Positions 51,418-60,600 of a stretch of 64,000 nt of DNA are shown piece by piece. The stretch is taken from contig NZ_JAGMUO010000029.1 of assembly GCF_019049325.1 (NCBI RefSeq), positions 85,848-149,847 of the forward strand. The letters run 5' to 3'. The notes below the pieces were generated by a model. It did not search any database, was not told the DNA's origin, and was given only the letters and a program-made list of their open reading frames with translations. The translations under genes were made by a program, and so were the position numbers. Origin of the DNA: Streptomyces sp. AC512_CC834 (GTDB taxonomy: Bacteria; Actinomycetota; Actinomycetes; Streptomycetales; Streptomycetaceae). How positions within the stretch are numbered: position 1 is the first letter of the stretch; each line of letters opens with the position of its first letter.

Positions 51418-51642
51418 GTGTTCGTCTGCAACTGCTTCGGTGTCACCGAGGAACAGGTGAAGAACCACGCGGACGCCGGTGCGTGCACGCCCCGGCAGAT
51501 CGCCTCCGCCTGCAAGGCGGGCACCGACTGCGGCGGCTGCGTACGGCGCATCCAGGCGCTCCTCGGCCGCGGGTCCTGCCCCCGCCGGGAGCCGGCCGAT
51601 CAGGGCGCACCGGTCCTCGCGGAGCTTCCCGAGGCGGCTTAG
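51418..51642 (+). CDS. bfd: Bacterioferritin-associated ferredoxin
   Basis: 74-residue [2Fe-2S] protein that binds bacterioferritin and reduces its core to release iron. The four cluster cysteines are in VFVCNCFGVTEEQV and CKAGTDCGGCVRRIQ, the BFD fold pattern. The extra C-terminal 20 residues are Pro/Glu-rich. GTG start at 51418 after gggaggtg. It faces bfr, with stops four bases apart. An iron box upstream implies expression under iron starvation, when stored iron is needed. A 14-bp direct repeat (acgaccttgtacc units near 51370-51396) lies in the leader. Confidence 0.93.
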   Translation: MFVCNCFGVTEEQVKNHADAGACTPRQIASACKAGTDCGGCVRRIQALLGRGSCPRREPADQGAPVLAELPEAA

Positions 51643-51645
51643 CTC

Positions 51646-52149
51646 CTAGAGGGAGCCCGGTCCGGAGGGGTCCGGCTGGGTCTGCTCGATGACCGTCGAC
51701 AGGTAGAGCGACTCGCCCAGCTTCTCGATCAGCTCGAGCTGGGTGTCCAGGTAGTCGATGTGGTGCTCCTCGTCGGCGAGGATCGCCTCGAAGACGTTGG
51801 CCGACGTGATGTCGTTCTTGGCCCGCATCACCTCCACGCCCCGGCGCAGCCGGTCGATCGCCTCGACCTCGATCTCCCGGTCGGCCTGGAACATCTCGGT
51901 CACGCTCTGGCCGACCCGCACGTGGAAGAGCCGCTGGTAGTTCGGCAGGCCGTCCAGGAGCAGGATGCGGTCGGTGAGCACCTCGGCGTGGCGCATCTCG
52001 TCGAAGGACTCCGCGCGCGTGTACTTCGCGAGCTTGGTCCAGCCCTTGTGGTCCTGCAGCTTCGCGTGCAGGAAGTACTGGTTGATGGCCGTGAGCTCGG
52101 CGGTGAGCTGCTCATTGAGGAACTCGATGACTTCCGGGTCGCCCTGCAT
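51646..52149 (-). CDS. bfr: Bacterioferritin
   Basis: 167-residue subunit of the 24-mer haem-containing iron store. Ferroxidase ligands are in EQLTAELTAINQYFLH (Glu), ESFDEMRHAEVLTDRIL (Glu, His; the Met is the probable haem ligand) and EAILADEEHHIDYLDTQL (Glu, Glu, His). A ggagcgtc motif precedes the ATG. It is convergent with bfd. A short inverted repeat (gctcc/ggagc near 51641-51655) between the stops may act as a weak terminator. No iron box was seen in its own upstream region. Confidence 0.96.
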   Translation of the reverse strand: MQGDPEVIEFLNEQLTAELTAINQYFLHAKLQDHKGWTKLAKYTRAESFDEMRHAEVLTDRILLLDGLPNYQRLFHVRVGQSVTEMFQADREIEVEAIDRLRRGVEVMRAKNDITSANVFEAILADEEHHIDYLDTQLELIEKLGESLYLSTVIEQTQPDPSGPGSL

Positions 52150-52340
52150 CGCTTGACGCTCCTTCGAACGGGAACTGGCATGTTGCGCGGCATGATTGCA
52201 CCGCCGTCGAAGATCGTCCAGTAAGTCTTGACTTAGTAAGTAAGTACAGGCTTAGTCGTGATTGTTCGCCTTCTCCGTGATTGCCCGAATGTAAGTGAGG
52301 CGGGTCAGGGGCATCGGTCCGGGTCTGTCAGGATGGAGAC

Positions 52341-52988
52341 ATGGGTCAGCCGGTGGGAAACGAATCGGGAGAAGGCGGTTCGCGAGGAGCGTCGCGGTTC
52401 GAGCTCCCACCCGGGCAGCGACTCCAGCGCGGCTGGCCCGTCACGCACTACGGACCGGTCCCCAAGTTCCGTCCCGAGCGCTGGGAGTTCCGGGTCTTCG
52501 GCGCCACCACCGACGACGAGAAGCACGGCTGGACCCACGACGAGTTCACCGCCCTGCCTTACACCACGGTCGTCGCCGACCTGCACTGCGTCACGAAGTT
52601 CAGCATGCTCGGCTCCGAGTGGGGCGGCGTGCCGGCCACCACGATCCTGGACCTCGCCCCGCCCGCGCCCGCCGTCACCCACGTGATGGTGTGGGCCGAG
52701 TACGGATTCAGCTCCAACCTCAGGCTGTCCGACTTCACCGCCGAGCGCACCCTCTTCGCCACCCACAAGGACGGCGAGCTGCTCACCGCCGAGCACGGCT
52801 TCCCGCTGCGGCTGATCGTCCCGCACCTGTACGCCTGGAAGGGCCCCAAGTGGGTCCGCGGCATCGAGTACATGACCGCCGACCGGCGCGGCTTCTGGGA
52901 GGAGCGCGGCTACCACAACATCGGCGACCCGTGGGGGGAGCAGCGCTACTCCTACCAGGAGGAGCCCGGGGACGGCCCCGAACTCTGA
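52341..52988 (+). CDS. Sulfite oxidase-like molybdopterin protein
   Basis: 215 residues of the oxidoreductase molybdopterin-binding fold. DLHCVTKFSMLGSEWGG carries the cysteine that coordinates Mo, and the C-terminal half has HGFPLRLIVPHLYAWKGPKWVRGIEYM. It lacks haem and dimerisation domains, and no Tat signal is visible, so it resembles cytoplasmic YedY-like/SUOX-core proteins. The substrate could be a sulfoxide or sulfite. The ATG follows aggatggag. A run of ccggtcggtccggt microsatellite-like sequence follows its stop before the convergent nfo. Confidence 0.88.
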   Translation: MGQPVGNESGEGGSRGASRFELPPGQRLQRGWPVTHYGPVPKFRPERWEFRVFGATTDDEKHGWTHDEFTALPYTTVVADLHCVTKFSMLGSEWGGVPATTILDLAPPAPAVTHVMVWAEYGFSSNLRLSDFTAERTLFATHKDGELLTAEHGFPLRLIVPHLYAWKGPKWVRGIEYMTADRRGFWEERGYHNIGDPWGEQRYSYQEEPGDGPEL

Positions 52989-53052
52989 CCCGGCCCCGGC
53001 CCCGGTCCGGTCGGTCCGGTCCGGTCGGTCTGGTCCGGCTCCCGAACCGGGA

Positions 53053-53940
53053 TCAGCCGTCGCGCAGCTTCTTCAGCCGCTCCACGTCCGCCGCGTGCCC
53101 CGCCCTGCCGCCCGGCGTCTCGATGACCAGCGGCACGCCCTCGGTCGCGGGATGCGTCATCAGCGCCCGGAACGGGTCCTCGCCGATGTGACCGGCGCCG
53201 ATGTTCTCGTGCCGGTCCTTGTGCGCGCCGGCCACGTCCTTGGAGTCGTTGGCGTGGATCAGCTTCAGCCGGCCCTCGCCGACCGTGTCCACCAGCAGGT
53301 CGAGGGTCTGGTGCATGCCCGACGGACCCGTCAGGTCGTGACCGGCCGCGAAGATGTGGCAGGTGTCCAGGCACACGCCCAGCTTCGGATGGGCGTCCAG
53401 CGCCTCGAAGTACGGCCCGAAGTCCCAGGTCCGCGAGCACAGCGAGGCGCCCTGTCCCGCGGTCGACTCGAGGAGCAGGTACGGGTCGTCGTCGTGGGTC
53501 AGCTCGTCGAGCAGCGGCAGCATGTGCTCCCGCACCTGCTTCAGCGCCACCGACCTCTCCCGTCCGCCGGTCGCGCTCCCGGTGTGCACGACCACGCCGA
53601 GCGCCCCGATGGCCCGCCCGCGCCGCAGCGAGTGCCGCAGCGACTCGACCGACCGCTCCACCGTCGCCCCGGTGTGCGAGCCGAAGTTGATCAGGTACGG
53701 CGCGTGCACGTACGCCGGGACCGGGACCGATCCGGCCGCGCAGGCCTCGCGGAAGGCCTCGTCCTGCTTCGGGTTGCCGGCCGGCGTGGCCCAGCCGCGC
53801 GGGTTGGCGACGAAGACCTGCACGGTCTCCGCCTTCAGCTCACGGGCGTAGGACAGCCCCACGGAGTGCAGCCCGCCGGCCACGGGGACGTGACCGCCGA
53901 CGGGGTTGCGGGGCATACGGGAGGAAGATGCGGTGCTCAT
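53053..53940 (-). CDS. nfo: Deoxyribonuclease IV (AP endonuclease)
   Basis: Cleaves DNA 5' of abasic sites in base-excision repair. 295 residues of the AP endonuclease 2 TIM-barrel family, with NFGSHTGATVERSVESL, VVVHTGSA, YLLLESTAGQGASLCSRTW, VCLDTCHIFAAGHDL, LIHANDSKD and HENIGAGHIG; these hold the three-zinc ligands. ATG at 53940 is used. No ribosome-binding site is clear, and an ATG eight codons in (53916) is the alternative. Divergent from the Trypco1 gene; this is the last core gene before the accessory region. Confidence 0.93.
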   Translation of the reverse strand: MSTASSSRMPRNPVGGHVPVAGGLHSVGLSYARELKAETVQVFVANPRGWATPAGNPKQDEAFREACAAGSVPVPAYVHAPYLINFGSHTGATVERSVESLRHSLRRGRAIGALGVVVHTGSATGGRERSVALKQVREHMLPLLDELTHDDDPYLLLESTAGQGASLCSRTWDFGPYFEALDAHPKLGVCLDTCHIFAAGHDLTGPSGMHQTLDLLVDTVGEGRLKLIHANDSKDVAGAHKDRHENIGAGHIGEDPFRALMTHPATEGVPLVIETPGGRAGHAADVERLKKLRDG

Positions 53941-54035
53941 GTCCGGACCAAGGATGCCAGGACGTGTGGGCCGACCGCGGATCAGGGTACGACTGCACCA
54001 GCGCACCGGCGCTGCCGAGCCAGGGGAGGGTGCAC

Positions 54036-54356
54036 ATGGGGGACGTCGTCAGCTTCGCGCTGCCGGACGGCGGCCAGGTCCTGGTCGAACCGGTCGACGA
54101 GGACGTCTACGGACTGCAGGAGATCTCGGTCAACGGAAGCACGGTCGTCCGGCGTGCCCAGGAGGGCCTCGGCGACGCCCTCGACGGCATCCGGCGCATG
54201 GCCGCCGAGGCGCACACGCGGCTGACGTCCCTCGACGTCGCCCCGAAACGGCTGGAACTGGAGTTCGGCGTGAAGCTGAGCGGGGAGGCCGGTGCCGTCG
54301 TGGCCAAGGCGACCGGAGAGGCGCACCTGATCGTGCGTGCCGTGTGGGAGAGCTAG
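54036..54356 (+). CDS. Trypco1-like small protein (CU044_2847 type)
   Basis: 106 residues. It opens DVVSFALPDGGQVLVEPVDEDVYGLQ, has a central helix (AQEGLGDALDGIRRMAAEAHTRLTSL), and ends RLELEFGVKLSGEAGAVVAKATGEAHLIVRAVW. This is the pattern I associate with the trypsin-co-occurring domain 1. Such domains accompany trypsin-like peptidases or other effectors in actinobacterial NTP-dependent conflict systems. No protease is encoded nearby in the window. The ATG at 54036 follows ggggaggg. It precedes the precursor peptide by 160 bp on the same strand and may belong to the same system. The assignment is by motif memory and should be tested by profile search. Confidence 0.65.
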   Translation: MGDVVSFALPDGGQVLVEPVDEDVYGLQEISVNGSTVVRRAQEGLGDALDGIRRMAAEAHTRLTSLDVAPKRLELEFGVKLSGEAGAVVAKATGEAHLIVRAVWES

Positions 54357-54515
54357 CGGGCCGGCCTGCCCGGAGGGCCGGGTGTCCGGATCCGTCGCCG
54401 GCGGCCGAGGCCCTCTCCCGCACCGCGCCCCGATCCGCCTACCATGCCCTTGCGGCGGTGTGCCGCGGCGCGGGGCCGGATGCCGGACGTCCCGGAAGCA
54501 GGAGGGGGCCGAGGC

Positions 54516-54686
54516 GTGGAAGAGACCACGGGGGTCGAGTGCGCACTGCCGGACATCGCCGAATACACCGTCGACCAACTGCGCGCGCTTCCCGGGTCCG
54601 TGCTCGCGGTGGCCCTGGAGCGGCTGCAGACGGAGGCCGCGGGGTCCCATGACGACGAATACACAAGCTGGCAGGCGAGCGCCTGA
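54516..54686 (+). CDS. fxsA: FxsA-like RiPP precursor peptide with a non-canonical core
   Basis: 56 residues. The leader-like part LPDIAEYTVDQLRALPGSVLAVALERL resembles the conserved 'LxDL...L..L..S.LA.A..R.L' leader of FxSxx-COOH precursors. The C-terminus is DDEYTSWQASA: a W-x-A sits where F-x-S is expected at positions -5 to -3, and a preceding Y-T-S gives a second aromatic-x-x triplet. I start at GTG 54516, seven bases after AGGAGGGGG; an ATG at 54480 is possible. The last 38 bases overlap fxsB. The predicted product has one or two three-residue cyclophanes. Confidence 0.75.
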   Translation: MEETTGVECALPDIAEYTVDQLRALPGSVLAVALERLQTEAAGSHDDEYTSWQASA

Positions 54687-55848
54687 CCGGCCGGCGGTCG
54701 ATGTCGCGGCACTCCTCGACGAGGGCTGGCGGCCGGTCCCGCTGCGCCAGTTCGTCCTCAAGACCCGCAGCCGGTGCAACCTCGCCTGCGACTACTGCAT
54801 CATCTACGAGCACGGCGACCGCACCTGGCGCCGCCAGCCCCGTGCCATGAGTCCGGCGACCCTGCGCCGCACCGCCGAGCGCATCGCGGAGCACGCGCGG
54901 CGCCACGGGCTGCGGCAGGTCCGGATCGTGCTGCACGGCGGTGAGCCGCTGCTGGCCGGGCCCGAGGGCGTCGCCGAGGCCGTGCGCACCGTCCGGGACA
55001 CGGTGCGGGAGACGGGTACCGAGGCCGAGTTCACCGTCCAGACCAACGGCACCCTCCTCGACACCCGCATGCTGGACACCCTGGCCGAGCACCGGGTGCG
55101 GGTCGGCGTCAGCGTGGACGGCGACCGGCAGGCGCACGACGCCCACCGCCGCACACCCGCGGGCCGGGGATCGTACGACGACGTGATGGCGGGACTGCGC
55201 CTGCTGTCCGGCAGCTACCCCGAGCTGTACGCGGGGCTGCTGTGCACCGTGGACGCGGCCAGGGACCCGGTCGCCGTCTACGAGTCGATGCTGCCGACCC
55301 GGCCGCCGCTGATCGACTTCCTGCTGCCGCACGGCCACTGGGGCGCCCGGCCACCGGCACCGGCAGGGGCGTACGGGCGATGGCTGGCCGCCGTCTTCGA
55401 CCGCTGGGCCGGGGCGCCGCGCAAGGAGACCTCCGTGCGGATCCTCGACGAACTGCTGCACACGGTGCTCGGCGGCCACAGCAGGCTCGACTGGGTGGGC
55501 GTCACCAGCAGCGTCTCCGTGTTCGTCGAGGCCGACGGGTCGATCCACCAGAACGACACGCTGCGCACCGGACCCGACGGCGCCTCCGAGAGCGGTCTCG
55601 ACGTCTTCCGGAACTCCTTCGACGAGGTCCTGCTGCACCCGGGATTCGCCGCCCGGCAGGCGGGGGAGCGTGCCCTGTCCGAGCAGTGCCTGCGCTGCCC
55701 GGAGCTGTCCGTCTGCGGCGGCGGCGAGTACGGCCACCGCTACCTGCCCGGGACCGGCTACCGTGCACCGACCGTCTACTGCGCGGACCTGCTCCTGCTC
55801 ATCGGGCACATCAGACGCAGCCTCGCCGGCTCCGTGGCGCCGACGTGA
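54649..55848 (+). CDS. fxsB: FxsB-type radical SAM cyclophane-forming peptide maturase
   Basis: 399 residues. The radical SAM cluster motif is C43-NLA-C47-DY-C50 within FVLKTRSRCNLACDYCIIYE, with the SAM-binding GGEPLLAGPEG. The C-terminal auxiliary-cluster region is CLRCPELSVCGGGEYGHRYLPGTG...YC, the FxsB-type SPASM-like ending. FxsB enzymes link an aromatic side chain to the beta carbon two residues on. The start must be at or upstream of ATG 54649, because no other start precedes the CxxxCxxC. The gene thus overlaps the precursor core codons. Usual FxsB proteins are often fused to an HExxH domain; here that domain is a separate, overlapping gene. Confidence 0.88.
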   Translation: MTTNTQAGRRAPDRPAVDVAALLDEGWRPVPLRQFVLKTRSRCNLACDYCIIYEHGDRTWRRQPRAMSPATLRRTAERIAEHARRHGLRQVRIVLHGGEPLLAGPEGVAEAVRTVRDTVRETGTEAEFTVQTNGTLLDTRMLDTLAEHRVRVGVSVDGDRQAHDAHRRTPAGRGSYDDVMAGLRLLSGSYPELYAGLLCTVDAARDPVAVYESMLPTRPPLIDFLLPHGHWGARPPAPAGAYGRWLAAVFDRWAGAPRKETSVRILDELLHTVLGGHSRLDWVGVTSSVSVFVEADGSIHQNDTLRTGPDGASESGLDVFRNSFDEVLLHPGFAARQAGERALSEQCLRCPELSVCGGGEYGHRYLPGTGYRAPTVYCADLLLLIGHIRRSLAGSVAPT

Positions 55849-57665
55849 TCGGCCCGTACGTCCTGCCGGACGACGACTTCGACGCCCTCGCCGCGGGAGA
55901 GGGCGGGCGGCGGGCGGTGCTCCTGCTGCTCCGCGCCCGGCGCAGCCGCAACCTCCTGCTGCTGCGGCACACCCTGGACGGACCGTGCGGCAAGGCCGCC
56001 GAACCGGCCGCGGATCTGCTGGCGGACGTCGAACGCGTCGCCCCCGAAGCGGTCCGGTCGGTGATCGACGGCCCCGCGTTCGGCACTTGGGCGGCCCGGA
56101 CCCTGCGCGACTGCCCCGCGCACCGCCGGGGCGCGTGCGCCACCCCGGACCTCGCCGCCCTCGCGGCCCTCGCCGCCGTACGGGCGGCCCACCCGGCCCG
56201 GATCGCCGTGCCGGTGCGCGAGGGACGGCTGAGACTGCCCGGCCTCGGCACGGTCACCGGGCTCGGCGGCCTGCCCGACGCCCTGGTCGTCGTCGAGGCC
56301 CCGGCCGAGCGGCTCCCGGCCGCGGCGCCCGGGACCTGCCGGATACGCGTCCTGGCCGCCGGTGACGAACGGGTCCTGCCGCGCGATCCGTCCCGTCCGG
56401 GGCACGGCTGGCAGCCCGTCGCCGTGCTCGACGTCCGGCACCGGGGACAGGAGCTCCGGCTGCCGCTGGAGACGGCCGCGCCGGAGCTTCCCGCGCTGGA
56501 GACGGCCAGCGCCGGACCGGCGGCCTGGCGGGAACTCCTGCGCCAGGCCTGGGAACTGCTCGTCGAGAACCATCCGCGCCGCGCCGAGGAACTCGCGGCC
56601 GGACTGAACGGCATCGTGCCCCTGCCCGCCCCGGCACGCGGAGTGGAGTCCGCCACCTCGCGGCACGCCTTCGGCACCGTACTGACCTCCTGGCCGGCCG
56701 ACCCCGAGCGGCTGGCGCTGACCCTGCTGCACGAGTTCCAGCACAGCAAACTGAGCGCCCTGACCGACCTGGTGACCCTGTACGAACCCGGTGGCAGGAC
56801 CCGGCTGTACGCGCCGTGGCGACCCGACCCGCGGCCACCCGGCGGACTGCTCCAGGGCATCTACGCCCACCTCGGCGACCTGGCGTTCTGGCAGGAGCGC
56901 AGCGGCAGCCGGCACGGGCCCGCGCGGGCCGACGCGGCCTGGCGCCTGACGCGGACCCTGGCGCACGTCGAGCGCGGCCTGACGGAGGCGGCGGACCACG
57001 TCCACCTCACCGCCCTCGGCGCCCGCTTCCTCGAACGGCTCGCGCGGACCGTGCGGGACGGCGCGGGCACGGGCGGGGACCCGCGGCCGACGCGGGCGGT
57101 CGCCCGGGTCCAGGCGGGCGACGAGGCCGTCTGGCGGCTGCGCTGGGCGGCCGCAGACGAGGCCGGCGCCGAGCGGCTGGCCGCGCTGTGGCGGTCCGGC
57201 CGCCCGGCCGGACCGCTGCCCGCCGAGCACGTACGGGCGGCCACCGGGGCGGTGGCGGGGCCCGGGCCGGAGTTCGGGCGGTGGGCGGCACGGCAGCGGG
57301 GCGCCGAGCGGGCCCGGCCGGCCCGGGAGGCCGCGGCCGCGGTGGCCGCCGGGCCGCACCGGGCACAGGGGTGGGCGGAGCTGGCCGCCGCGGCCGCCGA
57401 GGAGGGGCTGCCCGGCGCCGGTGTCCTGGTCCGGCGCACCGAACTGATCCAGCACCTCTTCCTGCGGCTCACCGCCCAGGAAGAAGCGATGCCGGCCAAG
57501 CCCACCCCGGACCACCCACCCGACCCACTGACCCTGGCCGCCTGGCTGACAAACCCCACCGCCGAGGACGGCCCGGCCGTGGGGGAGGAGGGTGTTCAGA
57601 ACACCGGGGTCTCGATGTCGCAGAAGGCCCGCTCGCCCCTGGCGAAGACCTCGGCGACCGGGTAG
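55845..57665 (+). CDS. HExxH peptide-modification protein (peptide beta-hydroxylase type)
   Basis: 606 residues. The metal-binding motif LLHEFQHSKLSALTDLV is at about 294-310, preceded by HAFGTVLTSWPADPERL. This matches the HEXXH family that is commonly fused to, or beside, FxsB-like maturases. Some members have been described as alpha-ketoglutarate-dependent peptide beta-hydroxylases. The N-terminal 200 residues are a separate helical/beta region of unknown role, and the C-terminal third is Arg/Ala-rich helical. GTG start overlaps the fxsB stop (GTGA). The last 70 bases overlap the opposing NB-ARC/TPR gene. Likely second tailoring enzyme of the peptide. Confidence 0.8.
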   Translation: MIGPYVLPDDDFDALAAGEGGRRAVLLLLRARRSRNLLLLRHTLDGPCGKAAEPAADLLADVERVAPEAVRSVIDGPAFGTWAARTLRDCPAHRRGACATPDLAALAALAAVRAAHPARIAVPVREGRLRLPGLGTVTGLGGLPDALVVVEAPAERLPAAAPGTCRIRVLAAGDERVLPRDPSRPGHGWQPVAVLDVRHRGQELRLPLETAAPELPALETASAGPAAWRELLRQAWELLVENHPRRAEELAAGLNGIVPLPAPARGVESATSRHAFGTVLTSWPADPERLALTLLHEFQHSKLSALTDLVTLYEPGGRTRLYAPWRPDPRPPGGLLQGIYAHLGDLAFWQERSGSRHGPARADAAWRLTRTLAHVERGLTEAADHVHLTALGARFLERLARTVRDGAGTGGDPRPTRAVARVQAGDEAVWRLRWAAADEAGAERLAALWRSGRPAGPLPAEHVRAATGAVAGPGPEFGRWAARQRGAERARPAREAAAAVAAGPHRAQGWAELAAAAAEEGLPGAGVLVRRTELIQHLFLRLTAQEEAMPAKPTPDHPPDPLTLAAWLTNPTAEDGPAVGEEGVQNTGVSMSQKARSPLAKTSATG

Positions 57666-60600
57666 TCCCCTCCCAGGGTCCGGGAGAAGCGGGCCAGGAC
57701 GTCCTCCAGCAGTGCCTCGGCCTCGTCCCGCCGCCCCAGCGCCCCGAGGTCGTGCGCCAGATTGCCGCCGCAGACCAGCGTCACCGGGTGATCGGGCCCG
57801 ACGGTGGCGCGCAGAGCCTCCAGATGCCGGCCGTCGGCCTGCGCCGCCTCCTCGTGGCGGCCCGCCGTGTGCAGATCGTTGGCGAGGTTGACCCCGCAGC
57901 GCAGCGTGCAGTTGTGCTCCGGACCGAATCGCGCCGTCAGCTTCTCGTACGCCGCGAGGTTCAGGGCCAGCGCCCGTTCGTGCTCGCCCAGCGCACTGAG
58001 GACCAGGGCGTGGTTCGTCTCGGTCATCGGCATGTACGGATGGTCCGCGCCGAACAACTGCTCGTACCCGGCCACGGTCTGCGCGGCCAGCCGCTCGGCG
58101 TCCTCCAGCTCGCCGCGCAGCAGCAGGTCGATGGCGTAGTTGCCCACCGCGGCCAGCGTGTTGAGGTCGCCCTCGCCGTACCTCGCCCGGTAGCGCTCCA
58201 CCGTCCGCGAGGACCGGTCGTACGCCTCCTCGTAGGCGCCCATCGCGCGCAGGGAGACCGCCAGGTTCTTCGCCACGTCGAGGGTGGACGGGTGCTCGCG
58301 GCCCTGCCGGTCCCGCAGCTTCGGGTACAGCGCCCGCAGCGACTCCGTGGAGCCCCGGTAGTCGCCCAGCTCCCGCTGGTCACGGGCGTAGTTCGCCGCC
58401 ACCACCAGGGTGACCGCGTCGTCGGGGCCGAAGATGCGCACCCGCCGCTGGTAGGTGTCCGCGTCCAGCTCCAGCGCCTCCTCGAAGCGGCCGAGGAGCC
58501 GCAGGTCGAGCGCGTGGTTGGCCGCGGACATCAGCGCCAGCGGATAGTCCCGGCCGAAGCTCCTGGTCAGCCGCTCCAGGGTGTCCGCGTCCCGCGCCGT
58601 GGCCTGCTCGAAGTCACCGAGCACCCGCAGGTCGGCCGCGTTGCTGTTGGCGATGGCCAGGGTCTCCTCGTGGTCCTCGCCGAACACGCGGCGCGCCCGC
58701 ACCAGCAGCTCCGCGTTCAGCTCACGGGCCTCGTCGAAACGGCCGAAGTTGCGGATCAGCGTGGCGTAGGAGCGCGTGGTCCGCATCGTCTGCGGATGGT
58801 CGTCGCCCAGCCGCTGCCGCCACTCCTTGCGAGCGAATTCGGCCACTTCCGTGCCGCCGGTGTAGTCGCCGTGCAGATACAGGTAGCGGATCTCGTTGAT
58901 GACCAGGTCCCGCACCTCCCGGTGTTCGCACTCGACGGCCCGGGTGGGCCGGATGTGCGGCCGCAGCTCGGAGTACCGGCGCCAGTTGTCGTTGTCCTCG
59001 GGCTCCTGCGGGTCGGCCGCGGCCAGCAGGACGTGGGTGAGGTGATAGGTGTCCTCCTGCTCCTGCTCCGACATCTGGTTGAAGAGCACGGCCTGCACCA
59101 GCCGGTGCATCTGGAGGCTGTTGCTGCGGTGGTCGATCCTGGCCAGGGCGAGCCGGCCGATCTCCCGGGTGGCCAGGCCCAGTTCGACGGGATCGCGCAG
59201 CGCCTCGGCGAGCGGCGAGGGCAGCGGGGCGAACGCGGCACTGCGCAGCATCGCCCAGCCAATCGGCTCCGGGGCCATGCACGAACACAGCCGCAGCAGT
59301 TGGACCGCCGCGGGACTGCGCCGCTCGAGGCGCTCCATCGCCAGGTTCCAGGTCGCCACCACGGAGTGCGGGTACCCGGAGGGGACGGAGGTGTCCAGCA
59401 GCCGGTCCGCGTGCTCGCGCAGCAGTTCCAGGTACTCGTCGACCGACATCGCCGTCTCCGCGTGCCAGGCACCGGCCTGCTCCACCGCGAGCGGCAGGTC
59501 GCCCAGCGCCTCGGCGAGGCGGGAGGCGTCCGGTGCGGGCATGCCGGGCACCCTGCGCTGCAGGAAGCGGATCGACTCCGCGCGGGAGAAGACGTCCACC
59601 GAGACGGGGTGCGCGTGGCCGGCCCAGCTCTGGTTGCGCGACGTGATCAGGACGTGTCCCTCGCCGGAGGGGAAGTACTCCTCCAGGTCCTCGGGGCGGT
59701 CGGCGTTGTCGAAGACCAAGAGATACCTGCGGTAGGGAGAGCCCCGGCGCAGCGCGTCGAGGACGAGCGGAAGCGCCTCGTCACCGCTGGGCCCGGCCTC
59801 CAGGCCCAGGTGCGGCGCGAGCGCGGCGATGGCCGAGCGGACCAGGGCGGGGTCCTCGGCGTTGATCCACCAGATCAGTTGGTACTGGGACTGGTACCGG
59901 TAGATGTACTCCACGGCCAGTTGGGTCTTGCCCACGCCGCCGAGGCCGAAGAAGGCCTGCGGCACGATGGCCGCGCGACGGTCGGCCAGCCGGTCGTGCA
60001 ACTGGGTGATCAGCTCGTCGCGACCGGTGAAGTTGTGGTTGCGCGGCGGGATGCGCCGGCCCCACACCTGCGGCACGGTCTCCTCGAAGCGCATCGGACG
60101 GGTGAGCGTCGCACGGGTGCCCGTCGGAGCCTGCGCGGTGTGCGAGGGGCCGTTGACGCCGACCGGGTGAGAGGCGGACTCGGCCACGGATGGATCCCTT
60201 CCCGCTGTGTGCCGTGACTGTTCCCCCGTCGGCGCCGGGTTCCCCCCGCTCCGGGGGCCTGGCCCGGCGGGACGGGGGCGGCCGGCGCCCGTTTCGATGG
60301 CTCCACTGGTGGATGTGGTGTCAGTCACACCGTCATCGTATGGCGATCTTGCGAGACCATCTCCCCCTGGCCGGTGCTGCCGGGAGATGAGGGCCCGCAG
60401 TTCGCGCGCCCGGGTGGCGAAGCCGCCGCCGAGGGCGTCGGCGACCGCCGCGTCGACCTTGGCGAAGGGCAGGCTCTCGACGCTGACCCGGGTCGGCAGC
60501 TCGTGCGAGGGATCGGTCAGCGTGGCGTCGAACCGGTACGGCGCCGAGGAGTGTTCCGCCAGGTAGTCCGACACGGCCGTCAGTACCCGGCGGCTCTCCT

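Noticed and set aside
54337..54648. Upstream start for FxsB giving a 503-residue protein
   Set aside because: The added 104 residues overlap the whole precursor gene and are low-complexity Arg/Pro/Ser sequence; the ATG at 54649 is the most economical start.
56816..60217. 1133-codon + strand open frame opposite the NB-ARC/TPR gene
   Set aside because: It translates to low-complexity Arg/Gly/Ala/Val sequence, while the - strand frame has Walker motifs and TPRs.
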